This document shows, in pieces, positions 44,982-54,890 of a DNA stretch of 64,000 nt (the first letter of the stretch is position 1; every line of letters begins with the position of its first letter). Source of the stretch: Rhodococcus sp. KBS0724 (lineage in GTDB: Bacteria; Actinomycetota; Actinomycetes; Mycobacteriales; Mycobacteriaceae); NCBI RefSeq assembly GCF_005938745.2, contig NZ_VCBX02000001.1, positions 4,664,501-4,728,500 of the forward strand. The letters run 5' to 3'. Both the position numbers and the translations under genes were made by a program. The notes under the pieces were generated by a model. It was not told where the DNA came from, ran no database searches, and was given only the letters and a program-made list of their open reading frames with translations.

Positions 44982-46580
44982 TCACATACGGAAGACGCCG
45001 AAGTTCTCGGTGCCTTCGATCGGGGCGGTGGCAATGGCCGACAGGCACATTCCCACCACGGTGCGGGTATCTCGGGGGTCGATGACGCCGTCGTCGTAAA
45101 GACGCCCGGACAAGAACATCGGAAGTGACTCGGCCTCGATCTGGTTCTCGATCATCGCGCGCATGCCGGCATCGGCCTGCTCGTCGAAGACCTGGCCGCG
45201 CGCCTCGGCGGCAGCGCGTCCCACGATGGAGATGACGCCTGCGAGCTGCGCACCGCCCATGACGGCGGACTTGGAACTGGGCCAGGCGAAGAGGAATCGC
45301 GGATCGAACGCCCGCCCGCACATGCCGTAGTGACCGGCGCCGTACGACGCTCCGAGCAGGATGGAGATGTGCGGAACCTTGGAGTTGGCAACCGCATTGA
45401 TCATCATCGATCCGTGCTTGATCATGCCGCCCTCCTCGTATTCCTTGCCCACCATGTAGCCGGTGGTGTTGTGCAGGAACAGCAACGGCGTGTTGGAGCG
45501 GTTGGCGAGCTGGATGAACTGTGTGGCCTTCTGCGATTCCTCGCTGAAGAGAACTCCACGGGCGTTCGCCAGGATGCCGATCGGGTAGCCGTTCAGCTCC
45601 GCCCAGCCGGTCACGAGAGACGACCCGTAGAGGGGCTTGAACTCGTCGAAGTCGGAACCGTCGACGATGCGGGCGATAACCTCACGCGGATCGAACGGGA
45701 TCTTCAGGTCGGCGGGAACGATGCCGAGCAACTCTTCCGGATCCTCGAGCGGTTCGATGATTTCGGCACGGGGCGCCGGCCCCTTCTTGGTCCAGTTGAG
45801 TCGCTTGACGATCGAGCGCCCGATGCGGATCGCGTCCTGCTCGTCGGCGGCGAAGTAGTCGGCCAGTCCGGATTTGCGGGCGTGCATTTCGGCGCCGCCG
45901 AGTGCCTCGTCGTCGGATTCCTCACCGGTGGCCATCTTGACCAGCGGCGGGCCTGCGAGAAACACCTTGGAGCGTTCCTTGATCATCACGACGTGGTCGG
46001 ACATGCCGGGGATGTACGCGCCGCCGGCCGTCGAGTTGCCGAAGACCAGTGCGATGGTGGGGATTCCGGCTGCGGAGAGCTGCGTAAGGTCACGGAACAT
46101 ACGCCCACCCGGGATGAACACCTCTTTCTGCGTCGGCAAGTCTGCGCCACCGGACTCGACCAGGGAGATCACCGGGAGGCGGTTCTGCATGGCGATGTCG
46201 TTGGCGCGGAAACCCTTACGCAGGGTCCACGGGTTGCTGGTGCCGCCGCGCACGGTGGGATCGTTGGCAACGATCAGGCATTCGACGCCTTCGACGACGC
46301 CGATACCGACCACGGTGCTGGCGCCGACCGGGAAATCGCTTCCCCACGCGGCGAGCGGGCACAGCTCGAGGAACGGTGAATCCTGATCGAGGAGAAGCTC
46401 GATCCGCTCACGCGCCAGGAGTTTTCCTCGCTTGTGGTGCCGCTCGGTGTACTTCTCGCCGCCACCCGCCAGGGCCTTGGCATGCTCGACCTCGATCTCG
46501 GCGAGCTTGGTGTTCATGGTCGATGTTGCGGTCTGGTACACCTCGGAATTGGTGTCCAGTGTGGACCGGATGACACTCAT
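44982..46580 (-). CDS. Acyl-CoA carboxylase carboxyltransferase beta subunit
   Basis: A 532-aa carboxyltransferase. It begins MSVIRSTLDTNSEVYQ; the core has GGGEKYTERHHKRGKLLARERIELLLD, then ESGGADLPTQ, FGNSTAGGAYIPGMSDH and the C-terminal GASYGAGHYGMCGRAFDPRF. This matches methylcrotonyl/geranyl-CoA carboxylase beta chains. The ATG overlaps the stop of the upstream acyl-CoA dehydrogenase (ATGA). Confidence 0.92.
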   Translation of the reverse strand: MSVIRSTLDTNSEVYQTATSTMNTKLAEIEVEHAKALAGGGEKYTERHHKRGKLLARERIELLLDQDSPFLELCPLAAWGSDFPVGASTVVGIGVVEGVECLIVANDPTVRGGTSNPWTLRKGFRANDIAMQNRLPVISLVESGGADLPTQKEVFIPGGRMFRDLTQLSAAGIPTIALVFGNSTAGGAYIPGMSDHVVMIKERSKVFLAGPPLVKMATGEESDDEALGGAEMHARKSGLADYFAADEQDAIRIGRSIVKRLNWTKKGPAPRAEIIEPLEDPEELLGIVPADLKIPFDPREVIARIVDGSDFDEFKPLYGSSLVTGWAELNGYPIGILANARGVLFSEESQKATQFIQLANRSNTPLLFLHNTTGYMVGKEYEEGGMIKHGSMMINAVANSKVPHISILLGASYGAGHYGMCGRAFDPRFLFAWPSSKSAVMGGAQLAGVISIVGRAAAEARGQVFDEQADAGMRAMIENQIEAESLPMFLSGRLYDDGVIDPRDTRTVVGMCLSAIATAPIEGTENFGVFRM

Positions 46581-47725
46581 GACTGATACCCCAATCGCTT
46601 GGCCGCGAGGCCGGTGAGGATTTCGGTGGTACCGCCACCGATTCCCAGAATTCGCATGTCCCGGTACTGCCTCTCCACTTCGCTTTCCTGCATGTATCCG
46701 AGGCCGCCGAACAGCTGAACGGCTTGGTTGGCAACCCATTCACCGGTTTCGACGGCCGTGTTTTTAGCGAAGCACACCTCGGCGATCAGATCTCCGTCAC
46801 CGGCCATGTGCCGCTCGATCACCGAGTGCGTGTACACCTTGGCCACATCGATCTTGCGGGCCATCTCGGTGACGGTGTTCTGCACTGCCTGACGGCTAAT
46901 GAGGGGGCGTCCGAAAGTCTCACGAGCGCGGCACCATTCGAGGGTCAACTCGAGGCATCGCTCCGCGCTGGCATACGCCTGCGCAGCGAGGGCGACACGC
47001 TCGGAGACGAATGCCTGCGCGATCTGCGCGAAGCCGCTGTTCTCTGCGCCGACCAGATTCTCCACCGGAACCCTGGCGTCGACAAAGGACAGCTCCGCGG
47101 TATCGGACGCGCGCCACCCCATCTTTTCGAGCTTGCGTGACACCGTGAATCCCGGTGTGCCCTTCTCGATCACGAGCAGCGAGACACCACCAGCACCGGA
47201 GCCACCAGTGCGCACTGCGGTGACGACGAAGTCTGCGCGGACCCCGGAGGTGATGAACGTCTTGGCGCCGTTGACGACGTAATGGTCGCCGTCGCGCTTG
47301 GCTGTGGTTGTCAGGTGTCCGACGTCGCTGCCACCGCCCGGTTCGGTGATGGCAAGCGAGCCGATCTTCTCCCCGCGCAGGGTTGACTTGACCCACTTCT
47401 CGATCTGCGCCTCGTCGCCGGCGGCAATCAGGTGCGGCACAGCGATACCGCAGGTGAACAGTGAGGCAAACAATCCGCCAGACGCACCAGCCTGATGCAT
47501 CTCCTCACAGATCACGATGGAGTCGACGGCGTCACCGCCCTCACCGCCCGCCGATTCGGGAGCACTGGCCCCGAGGAGACCCAGAGCGCCTGCCTTTCGG
47601 TGCAATTCGCGCGGGATCTCACCGTCACGCTCCCACTGCGTCAGGTGCGGCAGAATCTCCTGGTTCACGAATCCGCGTACGGTCTCACGAAGCGCAAGCC
47701 TTTCCGGTGTGGTCCACACGGTCAC
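46577..47725 (-). CDS. Acyl-CoA dehydrogenase (second)
   Basis: A 382-aa FAD-dependent dehydrogenase with SLAITEPGGGSDVGHLTTTA, VNGAKTFITSG and QLFGGLGYMQESEVERQYRDMRILGIGGGTTEI. It is a different branch from the one at 41828. The GTG at 47725 overlaps the AtuA-like stop (GTGA), and its stop overlaps the carboxyltransferase start. Confidence 0.9.
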   Translation of the reverse strand: MTVWTTPERLALRETVRGFVNQEILPHLTQWERDGEIPRELHRKAGALGLLGASAPESAGGEGGDAVDSIVICEEMHQAGASGGLFASLFTCGIAVPHLIAAGDEAQIEKWVKSTLRGEKIGSLAITEPGGGSDVGHLTTTAKRDGDHYVVNGAKTFITSGVRADFVVTAVRTGGSGAGGVSLLVIEKGTPGFTVSRKLEKMGWRASDTAELSFVDARVPVENLVGAENSGFAQIAQAFVSERVALAAQAYASAERCLELTLEWCRARETFGRPLISRQAVQNTVTEMARKIDVAKVYTHSVIERHMAGDGDLIAEVCFAKNTAVETGEWVANQAVQLFGGLGYMQESEVERQYRDMRILGIGGGTTEILTGLAAKRLGYQS

Positions 47726-49443
47726 CGTGAATCCTCTTTCTCGTCAGTTGCGGGAAGTAGCGAAATCGGGATGTCGATGTGGCGCGAGCGCAACCATTCG
47801 CCAATTCCCTTGGCTTGCGGATCGAACCGCGCCTGCGAGGCCACACCCTGCCCGAGGATTCCCTCGATCACGAAGTTGACGGCACGAAGGTGCGGAAGCT
47901 GGTATCGAGTGACGGTCAACTCTGCCGCTTCCGGCAGTAGTTCCTTGAGCTTGTCGACGGTGAGAGTGTGCGCCAACCACTTCCACTGATCGTCCGTGCG
48001 AACCCAGACGCCTACGTTGGCGTTTCCACCCTTGTCGCCGCTGCGTGCACCGGCGATCGTGCCGAGCGGCACCGAGAGCGACGACTGTGGCGGCAAGGGC
48101 TCCGGACGCTCAGGTTCATCGACAGGTTCGAGGTCCTGCGTCAGCGTCGACGGAGCGATGTCCACCCGAGTGCCGTCAGGAAGCACGGCGATGTGAGGCA
48201 CCGATCCCGCGTCGACGTAGCCGGGGGTGAACACTCCGTACGGTTGGCCGTTGCTCGGGGGTGCGGTAAGCGAGAAGCCTGGGTAGCTGGCAAGTGCCAT
48301 TTCCACCGCAACCGCGGAGAAGGGCCTCCCGATCACCGTGGGATCGGAATCGCGAACCACGCAGCGCAGCAACGCACTTGCGGTTTCTTCGGTATCGGAA
48401 TCCGGATGATCCGTGCGAGCGAGGGTCCAGACCAATTCGGCCGGCTTCTTCGTCAGCCAGGATTCGAGTTGCCCCTTTGCCAGATCCGCTTTGGCCTCGA
48501 TGTCGAGACCGGTGAGGATGAACGTGGCCTCGTTGCGGAACCCGGCCAGTGTGTTCAGCGAGACCTTGTACTGCGGCGGCGGAGCCTCGCCTGTGACGCC
48601 GCTGATCAGCACCCGATCCGGACCTTCCTGGGTGAGCACTGCGTTGTCGATGCGGGTGGTCACGTCCGGGCCCGCGTAGCGTCCGCCCGTGATCTCGTAC
48701 AACAGCTGCGCCGTCACGGTGCCGACGCTCACCTCGCCATCCGTTCCGACATGCTTGGTGATGACGGACGAGCCGTCCGCGTTGATCTCGGCGATCGGGA
48801 AGCCAGGGCGGCCCAGATTGGGAATCTCGGTGAAGAACGCGTAGTTGCCGCCAGTCGCCTGGGTGCCGCACTCGATGACGTGACCCGCCGCGACGGCACC
48901 GGCCAACCGATCGAAATCATCTCGCTTCCAACCGAAGTGATGGGCGGCCGGACCGACGATCACCGACGCATCGGTGACACGTCCGGTGACCACGACATCG
49001 GCGTCGGCCGACAATGCTGCGACTATGCCCCAGGCGCCGAGGTACGCATTGGCCGTCAGCGGGGAGCCGAGTCCGAGTTCGTCTGCTCGAGAGATCAAAT
49101 CGTCGCCCTCGACGTGGGCGATCTTTGCGTTCAACCCCAGCTTGGTGTTGACCTCGCGCAGCGCGTCGGCCAGTCCGGCCGGGTTGAGGCCGCCGGCGTT
49201 CGCAACGATCTTCACGCCCTTCTCGAGCGCAAGGCCGAGGGTGTCCTCCACCTGCCGCAGGAACGTCTTCGCATAGCCGAGCGACGGGTCCTTCATCCGA
49301 TCCCGGCCGAGGATCAACATCGTCAGTTCGGCAAGGTAGTCGCCGGTCAGGTAGTCGAGTTCGCCGCCCTCGAGCATCTCGCGCATCGCCGAGACGCGGT
49401 CGCCGTAGAAGCCGGAGCAGTTACCGATCCGTACCGAACTCAT
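47722..49443 (-). CDS. AtuA-family (DUF1446) protein
   Basis: A 573-aa protein with an N-terminal DUF1446 domain ([52 protein letters not shown]) and a C-terminal ferredoxin-fold AtuA-like domain ([21 protein letters not shown]). AtuA is required for acyclic terpene utilisation in Pseudomonas, but its reaction is not known. The start is the ATG at 49443, which overlaps the upstream stop (ATGA). Confidence 0.88.
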   Translation of the reverse strand: MSSVRIGNCSGFYGDRVSAMREMLEGGELDYLTGDYLAELTMLILGRDRMKDPSLGYAKTFLRQVEDTLGLALEKGVKIVANAGGLNPAGLADALREVNTKLGLNAKIAHVEGDDLISRADELGLGSPLTANAYLGAWGIVAALSADADVVVTGRVTDASVIVGPAAHHFGWKRDDFDRLAGAVAAGHVIECGTQATGGNYAFFTEIPNLGRPGFPIAEINADGSSVITKHVGTDGEVSVGTVTAQLLYEITGGRYAGPDVTTRIDNAVLTQEGPDRVLISGVTGEAPPPQYKVSLNTLAGFRNEATFILTGLDIEAKADLAKGQLESWLTKKPAELVWTLARTDHPDSDTEETASALLRCVVRDSDPTVIGRPFSAVAVEMALASYPGFSLTAPPSNGQPYGVFTPGYVDAGSVPHIAVLPDGTRVDIAPSTLTQDLEPVDEPERPEPLPPQSSLSVPLGTIAGARSGDKGGNANVGVWVRTDDQWKWLAHTLTVDKLKELLPEAAELTVTRYQLPHLRAVNFVIEGILGQGVASQARFDPQAKGIGEWLRSRHIDIPISLLPATDEKEDSR

Positions 49444-50240
49444 TTGCCCACCTTCGCTTCTCGTGCCGATCGCCCCTCGCCGCTGGGACCGGCAAATGCC
49501 TGCGCGAACCCGAGCCACTCGTCCGCGTCGCCGCCGTCGGCGACCAGATCGAGATCGGCACGATTGGCGCGCTGAGTGACCAGCAAGCAGAAGTCCAACG
49601 CCGGCCCCGTCACCTTCTGCGCCGCATCTTCCGGCCCCCAGGTCCAGAGCGAACCGTCGGGCGCCGTCAACTCCACCCGGAAGTCCTCGGCAGGCGGCGC
49701 CTTCTCGTTGACCGAGTAGGCAAAGTTTCGCGTGCGGACACCCAGGTGAGCGATGTTCTTGATGCGCGCCGTCGGAACTCGTTCGACGCGGAGTGCGTCG
49801 GCGACGTCCTGCCCGTGGGCCCACGTCTCCATCAACCGGGCAGTTGCCATGGAGACGCCGCCCATGGGCGGGCCGTACCAGGAGAACTTGGTGCCGGCCG
49901 GGGCCGCGGTGAGCGCCTCGACGAGAGCGATGCGTCCCGCTCGCCAATCGGCGAGCAACTCCGCGGGTGGTCGGGCCGCCTGCTCGGCAGCACCGTCGTC
50001 GACAAACCCCGCCGGATTCACGAACGCCGCCTTCAACTGCTCCGCGAACCCGTCCGGGTCGGTGATCGCCAGGATCGCTGCACTGTCCGTCCAGTGCAGG
50101 TGCCCGATCTGATGCGCGATGGTCCACCCCTCCGCGGGCGTCGGTGTCGCCCATTTCTCCTCGGGCAGATCCGCAACCAGGGCATCGAGGCTGTCGCCTT
50201 CGGCCCGCAAGTCATCGATGAACGTCTGAAGTTCGGCCAT
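49440..50240 (-). CDS. TIGR03084-family DinB-like metal-binding protein
   Basis: A 266-aa protein of the maleylpyruvate isomerase/DinB superfamily. The N-terminal metal-binding pattern is [19 protein letters not shown], and [14 protein letters not shown] matches the second metal His region. The actinobacterial TIGR03084 group is usually encoded beside AtuA-type genes; its role is unknown. The start is ATG 50240. It is the first gene of the long operon. Confidence 0.85.
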   Translation of the reverse strand: MAELQTFIDDLRAEGDSLDALVADLPEEKWATPTPAEGWTIAHQIGHLHWTDSAAILAITDPDGFAEQLKAAFVNPAGFVDDGAAEQAARPPAELLADWRAGRIALVEALTAAPAGTKFSWYGPPMGGVSMATARLMETWAHGQDVADALRVERVPTARIKNIAHLGVRTRNFAYSVNEKAPPAEDFRVELTAPDGSLWTWGPEDAAQKVTGPALDFCLLVTQRANRADLDLVADGGDADEWLGFAQAFAGPSGEGRSAREAKVGK

Positions 50241-50269
50241 GCGACCAGCATCACACCGGCGTCCATAAA

Positions 50270-50287
50270 AATCAAGCATGAATGATT
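50270..50287. promoter_or_regulatory. Candidate operator of the acyl-CoA operon
   Basis: AATCA and TGATT flank 8 bases in the 109-bp region between the divergent TIGR03084 and crotonase genes. The AT-rich dyad could bind the TetR encoded at the far end of the operon. Confidence 0.35.
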
Positions 50288-50349
50288 GTTATTGCGAAAT
50301 CTTGTGGTGAGAGACTGAGCCCAACTGCCATCGACTACCAGGAGCACCC

Positions 50350-51150
50350 ATGAGCGACGCCGTACTCATCTCCCGAACCGGCGACGTGGTCACGTGGACC
50401 CTCAATCGCCCGGACACCCGCAATGCCATCTCCGAGATCGACATGATCGAAGCTCTCGAAGACGCGGTCACTGCGGTTAACCGTGATCAGAGCGTGCGCG
50501 CGGTCATCCTCACCGGAGCCGGATCGGCCTTCTCCTCCGGCGGGAACGTCAAACACATGCGGGACAAGGAAGGCATGTTCGGCGGCGCACCCGGCGAGAT
50601 CCGCCAGGGCTACCGGCACGGGATCCAGCGCATCCCACTCGCCCTGTACACGTGTGAGGTACCGACCATCGCCGCCGTCAACGGCCCAGCCATCGGAGCG
50701 GGCTGCGATCTCTCCCTCATGTGCGACCTTCGCATCGGGTCCACAGCCGCAGTCTTCGCCGAGAGCTTCGTCAAAGTAGGACTCATCCCCGGCGACGGCG
50801 GAGCGTGGCTGCTCCCCCGCGCGATCGGCAACGCCCGCGCCGCCGAGATGGCGTTCACCGGCGAACCGATCGACGCCGCCAAGGCACTCGACTGGGGGCT
50901 GATCTCGCAGGTCACCGCGCCCGAAGAATTGCTCTCCGCCGCGCACGCCTTGGCAGCGCGAGTAGCAGCCAATCCCCCGCAGGTGCTCCGCATGACCAAG
51001 AAACTGCTCCGTGAGGGCCAGCACCAAAGCCTCGAGAGCCTGCTCGAACTCTCCGCCGCCATGCAGTCGATCGCGCATCACACTCGCGATCACCACGAAG
51101 CCGTCGCCGCGATGCTCGAACGTCGTAGTCCTGAGTTCACCGGAGAATGA
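50350..51150 (+). CDS. Enoyl-CoA hydratase/isomerase (crotonase) family protein
   Basis: A 266-aa crotonase with LNRPDTRNAIS, GAGSAFSSGGNVKHM (oxyanion hole) and GPAIGAGCDLSLMCDLRI, then AESFVKVGLIPGDGGAWLLPR with the two acid positions E/D. It is divergent from the Atu-like operon and may act on the same substrates. Its stop overlaps the next start (ATGA). Confidence 0.88.
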   Translation: MSDAVLISRTGDVVTWTLNRPDTRNAISEIDMIEALEDAVTAVNRDQSVRAVILTGAGSAFSSGGNVKHMRDKEGMFGGAPGEIRQGYRHGIQRIPLALYTCEVPTIAAVNGPAIGAGCDLSLMCDLRIGSTAAVFAESFVKVGLIPGDGGAWLLPRAIGNARAAEMAFTGEPIDAAKALDWGLISQVTAPEELLSAAHALAARVAANPPQVLRMTKKLLREGQHQSLESLLELSAAMQSIAHHTRDHHEAVAAMLERRSPEFTGE

Positions 51151-52007
51151 AGGCCGGCAGTCAGCTACTGCCGGTCGGTGCAGTCCTCACCTCGATACTT
51201 TCGCTCCAGTTCGGAGCGGCATTCGCGACGACGCTGTTCTCACAGATCGGGCCGGCCGGAGCGACGACGCTGCGACTGACGATCGCCGCGATCATCCTCG
51301 GCGTCATCGTCCGTCCGAGATGGAGCAGGTGGTCGAACCGGCAGCGCAAAGGCATCTTCGCGTTGGGTATCGCGCTGGCCGTCATGAACGGTGCCTTTTA
51401 CCTCGCCCTCGACACGGTGCCCATCGGCACCGCTGTCACCATCGAGTTTCTCGGACCGTTGACGCTGGCCGCAGTGCTGTCTCGTCGATGGGCCGACGGA
51501 GCGTGGGTGCTTCTCGCCTTCGGCGGAGTGTTGCTGCTCGGGTTGGGAGATCACGGCGAATCCGGATTGGACCCGGTCGGGGTGATGTTCGCGTTGATCG
51601 CCGCTGCTGCGTGGGCCGGCTACATCGTGGCCGGTTCCCACCTCGCTGCGACCCTCCCGAGCGCCGACGGATTGGCCGGCGCAAGCATCGTTGCGGCGGT
51701 ATTGACGCTGCCCTTCGGCGTCGTCTCCGGCGGCAGCGAGTTGCTGGATCCGAAGATGCTGGCGGCAGGTGCGGCCGTCGCCATCCTCTCGTCCGTCATC
51801 CCATACAGCCTGGAGATGTGGGCGCTGCGATCCTTGGCCAAGAAGGTCTTTGCGGTCCTCATCGCCCTCGAACCGGCAGCGGCGGCATTGGCCGGCGTGG
51901 TCGTTATCGGTCAGGCCCTCGATTCCATGACCCTCGTTGCCATCGGGCTCGTTGTCGTGGCGGGCATCGGCACCGTTGTCATGAATCGAAAGCCCACTTC
52001 GAAATAG
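51147..52007 (+). CDS. EamA-family exporter (RhtA-like)
   Basis: A 286-aa drug/metabolite transporter with ten predicted helices in two EamA repeats (QFGAAFATTLFSQIGPAG and ALIAAAAWAGYIVAGSHLA). It resembles the RhtA group, which exports threonine/homoserine; the cargo here is not certain. It is translationally coupled with the crotonase by ATGA. Confidence 0.85.
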   Translation: MKAGSQLLPVGAVLTSILSLQFGAAFATTLFSQIGPAGATTLRLTIAAIILGVIVRPRWSRWSNRQRKGIFALGIALAVMNGAFYLALDTVPIGTAVTIEFLGPLTLAAVLSRRWADGAWVLLAFGGVLLLGLGDHGESGLDPVGVMFALIAAAAWAGYIVAGSHLAATLPSADGLAGASIVAAVLTLPFGVVSGGSELLDPKMLAAGAAVAILSSVIPYSLEMWALRSLAKKVFAVLIALEPAAAALAGVVVIGQALDSMTLVAIGLVVVAGIGTVVMNRKPTSK

Positions 52008-52051
52008 TCCAGGTACGGTCGAAGCACTTTCATCCCACGCTCAGGAGAACC

Positions 52052-52570
52052 ATGACCAACCCGATCATCGCCACCGTCAACGGACGCACTCCGGCAATCG
52101 ACGACAGCGCTTTCATCGCACCCAACGCCACAGTGGTCGGTGACGTAACCATCGCCGCGGGCGCCAGCATCTGGTACGGCGCGGTTCTCCGCGGCGACGC
52201 CGAATCGATCTCCATCGGCGCGGACACCAATATCCAGGACAATTGCACGGTCCACGCAGACCCGACATTCCCCGCGGTACTGGGCGAGCGAATCTCGGTC
52301 GGCCACAACGCGGTGCTGCACGGGTGCACCGTCGAGGACGACGTGCTTGTCGGCATGGGCGCTGTGGTGCTCAACGGCGCCCACATCGGATCCGGTTCAC
52401 TGATCGCTGCCGGCGCCGTCGTGTCGCAGGGGATGCAGATCCCGCCCGGATCGTTGGTCGCCGGTGTGCCCGCCAAGGTCAAACGTGAACTCTCCGAAGG
52501 CGAAAAGGCAGGTATCAGCGCCAACGGCGCCGGATACCTGCTCCTGGCGAAAGCTCACCGGGACATCTGA
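52052..52570 (+). CDS. Gamma-carbonic anhydrase family protein
   Basis: A 172-aa left-handed beta-helix protein with hexapeptide repeats (FIAPNATVVGDVTIAAGASIWYG). The three zinc-binding histidines are in place: H68, H85 and H90. Such proteins are carbonic anhydrases or related acyl-group enzymes; many actinobacterial members show weak activity. A GGAG site precedes the ATG. Confidence 0.9.
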   Translation: MTNPIIATVNGRTPAIDDSAFIAPNATVVGDVTIAAGASIWYGAVLRGDAESISIGADTNIQDNCTVHADPTFPAVLGERISVGHNAVLHGCTVEDDVLVGMGAVVLNGAHIGSGSLIAAGAVVSQGMQIPPGSLVAGVPAKVKRELSEGEKAGISANGAGYLLLAKAHRDI

Positions 52571-52615
52571 TCGTGAAGGATTTCACTCGCTCAGCGAGTG
52601 AAATCCTTCACGATC
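52569..52615. terminator. Bidirectional terminator between gamma-CA and pirin genes
   Basis: Two perfect 23-nt arms starting GATCGTGAAGGATTTCACTC around a single base form a 47-bp palindrome between two convergent stops. The left arm begins inside the gamma-CA TGA. It should stop transcription from both sides. Confidence 0.9.
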
Positions 52616-52619
52616 GGAG

Positions 52620-53606
52620 CTAGCCCCGCGGCTTCAACGTACTGTTCGGCAACTCGGGCGCGGGCAGCGCGGGACCGTCGTATCCCGGCACGACACCAAA
52701 ACGCTGATCCGGGACGCTACCGTCGAATCCGGAGGCCAGTTCAGCTTGCCACTTGCGTCGATACTCGACGATCTCTTCATGGGTGCGGCCCATGAAGTTC
52801 CACCACATGATGACCTGCTCTCCCAAGGGCTTACCCCCGAGCAGCAGAACCCGAGCCGGTTCGGAACCCGGATTGCGCAACGTCAGCTTCCCGAAACCCG
52901 GTGCTTGATAACCCAACTCGGCCCAGCCGACAGTGGTGCCTCGCAGCACAACCGATCCTTGATCGACGATCACGCCGTGTTCGTGGGAACGATCGACATC
53001 GAGGGCGATTTCAGCGCCCGGATCGAGAATCACCTCGGCACCGAGCAATTCAGTGAAGGTAGATACCGGCGACGTCTCGCCGGCAAGCGAGCCGAGGAAC
53101 ACGCTGAGCCTGGCGCCCCCAATCGTCACCGACTCCGGTCGATAGTGAACAAACGCGGGCGCGGTATCGCGCGCCACATCCGGAAGCGCCACCCACAACT
53201 GCATGCCGTGCAGAACCTTGGTGTCCGGCGTCGAGACCTCCGAGTGCGCGATACCGCGCCCGGCCGTCATCAAGTTCAGTTCGCCCGGCCGCACCATGGC
53301 GTGTGAGCCGATGCTGTCGCGGTGCTCAATCTCCCCGGTGAACAGCCAACTGACCGTCTGCAAACCGGTATGCGGATGCGGCGGCACATGCATGCCGGGT
53401 CCACTGCCGACATCGTCAGGTCCGTAGTGATCGGCAAAACACCACGCACCGATCAACGAACGATCACGCTGCGGCAGAGTGCGTCGTACCCGCATTGCCC
53501 GTGGGCCGCCGAGCGGAACATCCCGCGGCGTGAGGATCTGGATCTCGGTGTTGTCGGGTTTGCCTTCACACTCTTGCTCTACGGGGTGCACGTCGAGGTT
53601 GCTCAT
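52620..53606 (-). CDS. Pirin family protein
   Basis: A 328-aa bicupin. The metal site reads HVPPHPHTGLQTVSWLFTGEIEHRD (three His and a Glu); the pirin C-domain has LLGGKPLGEQVIMWWNFMGRT. Pirins are iron proteins, some with quercetinase activity, others regulatory. The ATG at 53606 is the start, giving MSNLDVHPVEQECEG. Confidence 0.92.
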   Translation of the reverse strand: MSNLDVHPVEQECEGKPDNTEIQILTPRDVPLGGPRAMRVRRTLPQRDRSLIGAWCFADHYGPDDVGSGPGMHVPPHPHTGLQTVSWLFTGEIEHRDSIGSHAMVRPGELNLMTAGRGIAHSEVSTPDTKVLHGMQLWVALPDVARDTAPAFVHYRPESVTIGGARLSVFLGSLAGETSPVSTFTELLGAEVILDPGAEIALDVDRSHEHGVIVDQGSVVLRGTTVGWAELGYQAPGFGKLTLRNPGSEPARVLLLGGKPLGEQVIMWWNFMGRTHEEIVEYRRKWQAELASGFDGSVPDQRFGVVPGYDGPALPAPELPNSTLKPRG

Positions 53607-53646
53607 CTCTTTATCCTGCCTCGGGTTGCGCCGAGGTGCCTGCGAA

Positions 53647-54741
53647 CTACGCCGAGACCGCGCTGTTGTCACGGGCGGCCTTCATCGACGCGTGGGTGGG
53701 CGGGTTGTCCGGGACATGCGCCGGACGACGGGCCGCGAACTCACGACGCAGAGCCGGCACAACTTCCTCGCCGAGAAGGTCGAGTTGCTCGAGCACCGTC
53801 TTGAGCGGAAGGCCCGCGTGGTCCATGAGGAACAGCTGACGCTGGTAGTCGCCGAAGAAGTCCGCGAACGCCAGGGTCTTCTCGATGACCTGCTCCGGCG
53901 AACCGACTGTCAGCGGAGTCTGCTCGGTGAACTCCTCGAGCGACGGTCCGTGGCCGTATACCGGCGCATTGTTGAAATACGGGCGGAATTCCTTGACGGC
54001 GTCCTGACTGTTCTTTCGCATGAAGACCTGACCGCCCAGCCCGACAATCGCCTGATCGGCGGTGCCGTGTCCGTAGTGCTCGTAGCGCTGACGGTAAAGG
54101 TTGATGAGCTCGACGTAGTGCTCCTTGGGCCAGAAGATGTTGTTCGCGAAGAACCCGTCACCGTGATAAGCAGCAATTTCCGCGATCTCGGGACTGCGAA
54201 TCGAGCCGTGCCACACGAAGGGCGCAATGCCGTCGAGGGGGCGCGGTGTGGATGTGAAACCTTGCAACGGAGTGCGGTACTCCCCTTGCCAGTTCACCAC
54301 TTCCTCGTCCCAGAGTCGGCGCAGGAGTTGGTAGTTCTCGAGGGCCAACGGAATCCCCGCGCGAATGTCCTTGCCGAACCACGGGTACACGGGCGCGGTG
54401 TTGCCACGACCCATCATGAGGTCGACGCGTCCCTCCGCGAGATGCTGGAGCATCGCGTAGTCCTCGGCGATCTTCACCGGATCATTCGTGGTGATCAGCG
54501 TCGTGGACGTGGACAGCGTGATCTTCTCGGTCTGGGCGGCAATGTAGCCGAGCATAGTGGTGGGTGACGACGGCACAAATGGCTTGTTGTGATGCTCGCC
54601 GGTCGCGAAGACGTCGAGGCCTACTTCTTCGGCATGCTTGGCAATGGTGGTCATCGCCTTGATGCGCTCGTGCTCAGTGGGCGTGACCCCTGTCGTGGGG
54701 TCAGTAGTGACGTCACCGACCGTGAAGATTCCGAACTGCAT
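53647..54741 (-). CDS. LLM-class flavin-dependent oxidoreductase
   Basis: A 364-aa luciferase-like monooxygenase. MQFGIFTVGD, DVFATGEHHNKPFVPSSP and GRVDLMMGRGNTAPVYPWFG are family signatures. It uses reduced flavin, probably from a partner reductase not seen here. AGGAGT precedes the ATG. The substrate is unknown; the AT-rich upstream stretch (TTAACATTCAA near 54794) may be a regulator site. Confidence 0.9.
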   Translation of the reverse strand: MQFGIFTVGDVTTDPTTGVTPTEHERIKAMTTIAKHAEEVGLDVFATGEHHNKPFVPSSPTTMLGYIAAQTEKITLSTSTTLITTNDPVKIAEDYAMLQHLAEGRVDLMMGRGNTAPVYPWFGKDIRAGIPLALENYQLLRRLWDEEVVNWQGEYRTPLQGFTSTPRPLDGIAPFVWHGSIRSPEIAEIAAYHGDGFFANNIFWPKEHYVELINLYRQRYEHYGHGTADQAIVGLGGQVFMRKNSQDAVKEFRPYFNNAPVYGHGPSLEEFTEQTPLTVGSPEQVIEKTLAFADFFGDYQRQLFLMDHAGLPLKTVLEQLDLLGEEVVPALRREFAARRPAHVPDNPPTHASMKAARDNSAVSA

Positions 54742-54840
54742 GGTTACTCCTATTCAAGGGGCGTTGATCCCTACGACTTCATATAGGTAATTTAACATTC
54801 AACCATCTAGTGATATTCCCACCCTTCACAACGCCGAGGA

Positions 54841-54865
54841 CGGTAAGCACAATGCGTGCTTACCG
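54841..54865 (-). terminator. Terminator hairpin after the MFS gene
   Basis: A perfect 10-bp stem CGGTAAGCAC / GTGCTTACCG with a 5-nt loop lies 26 bp past the MFS stop on the minus strand. No T tract follows. Confidence 0.7.
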
Positions 54866-54890
54866 CCCTCAAACGTTCTGGAAAATCAGA

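Noticed and set aside
44974..45321. Extension of the biotin carboxylase upstream of 44973
   Set aside because: It lies entirely within the carboxyltransferase gene and is Arg/His-rich shadow sequence.
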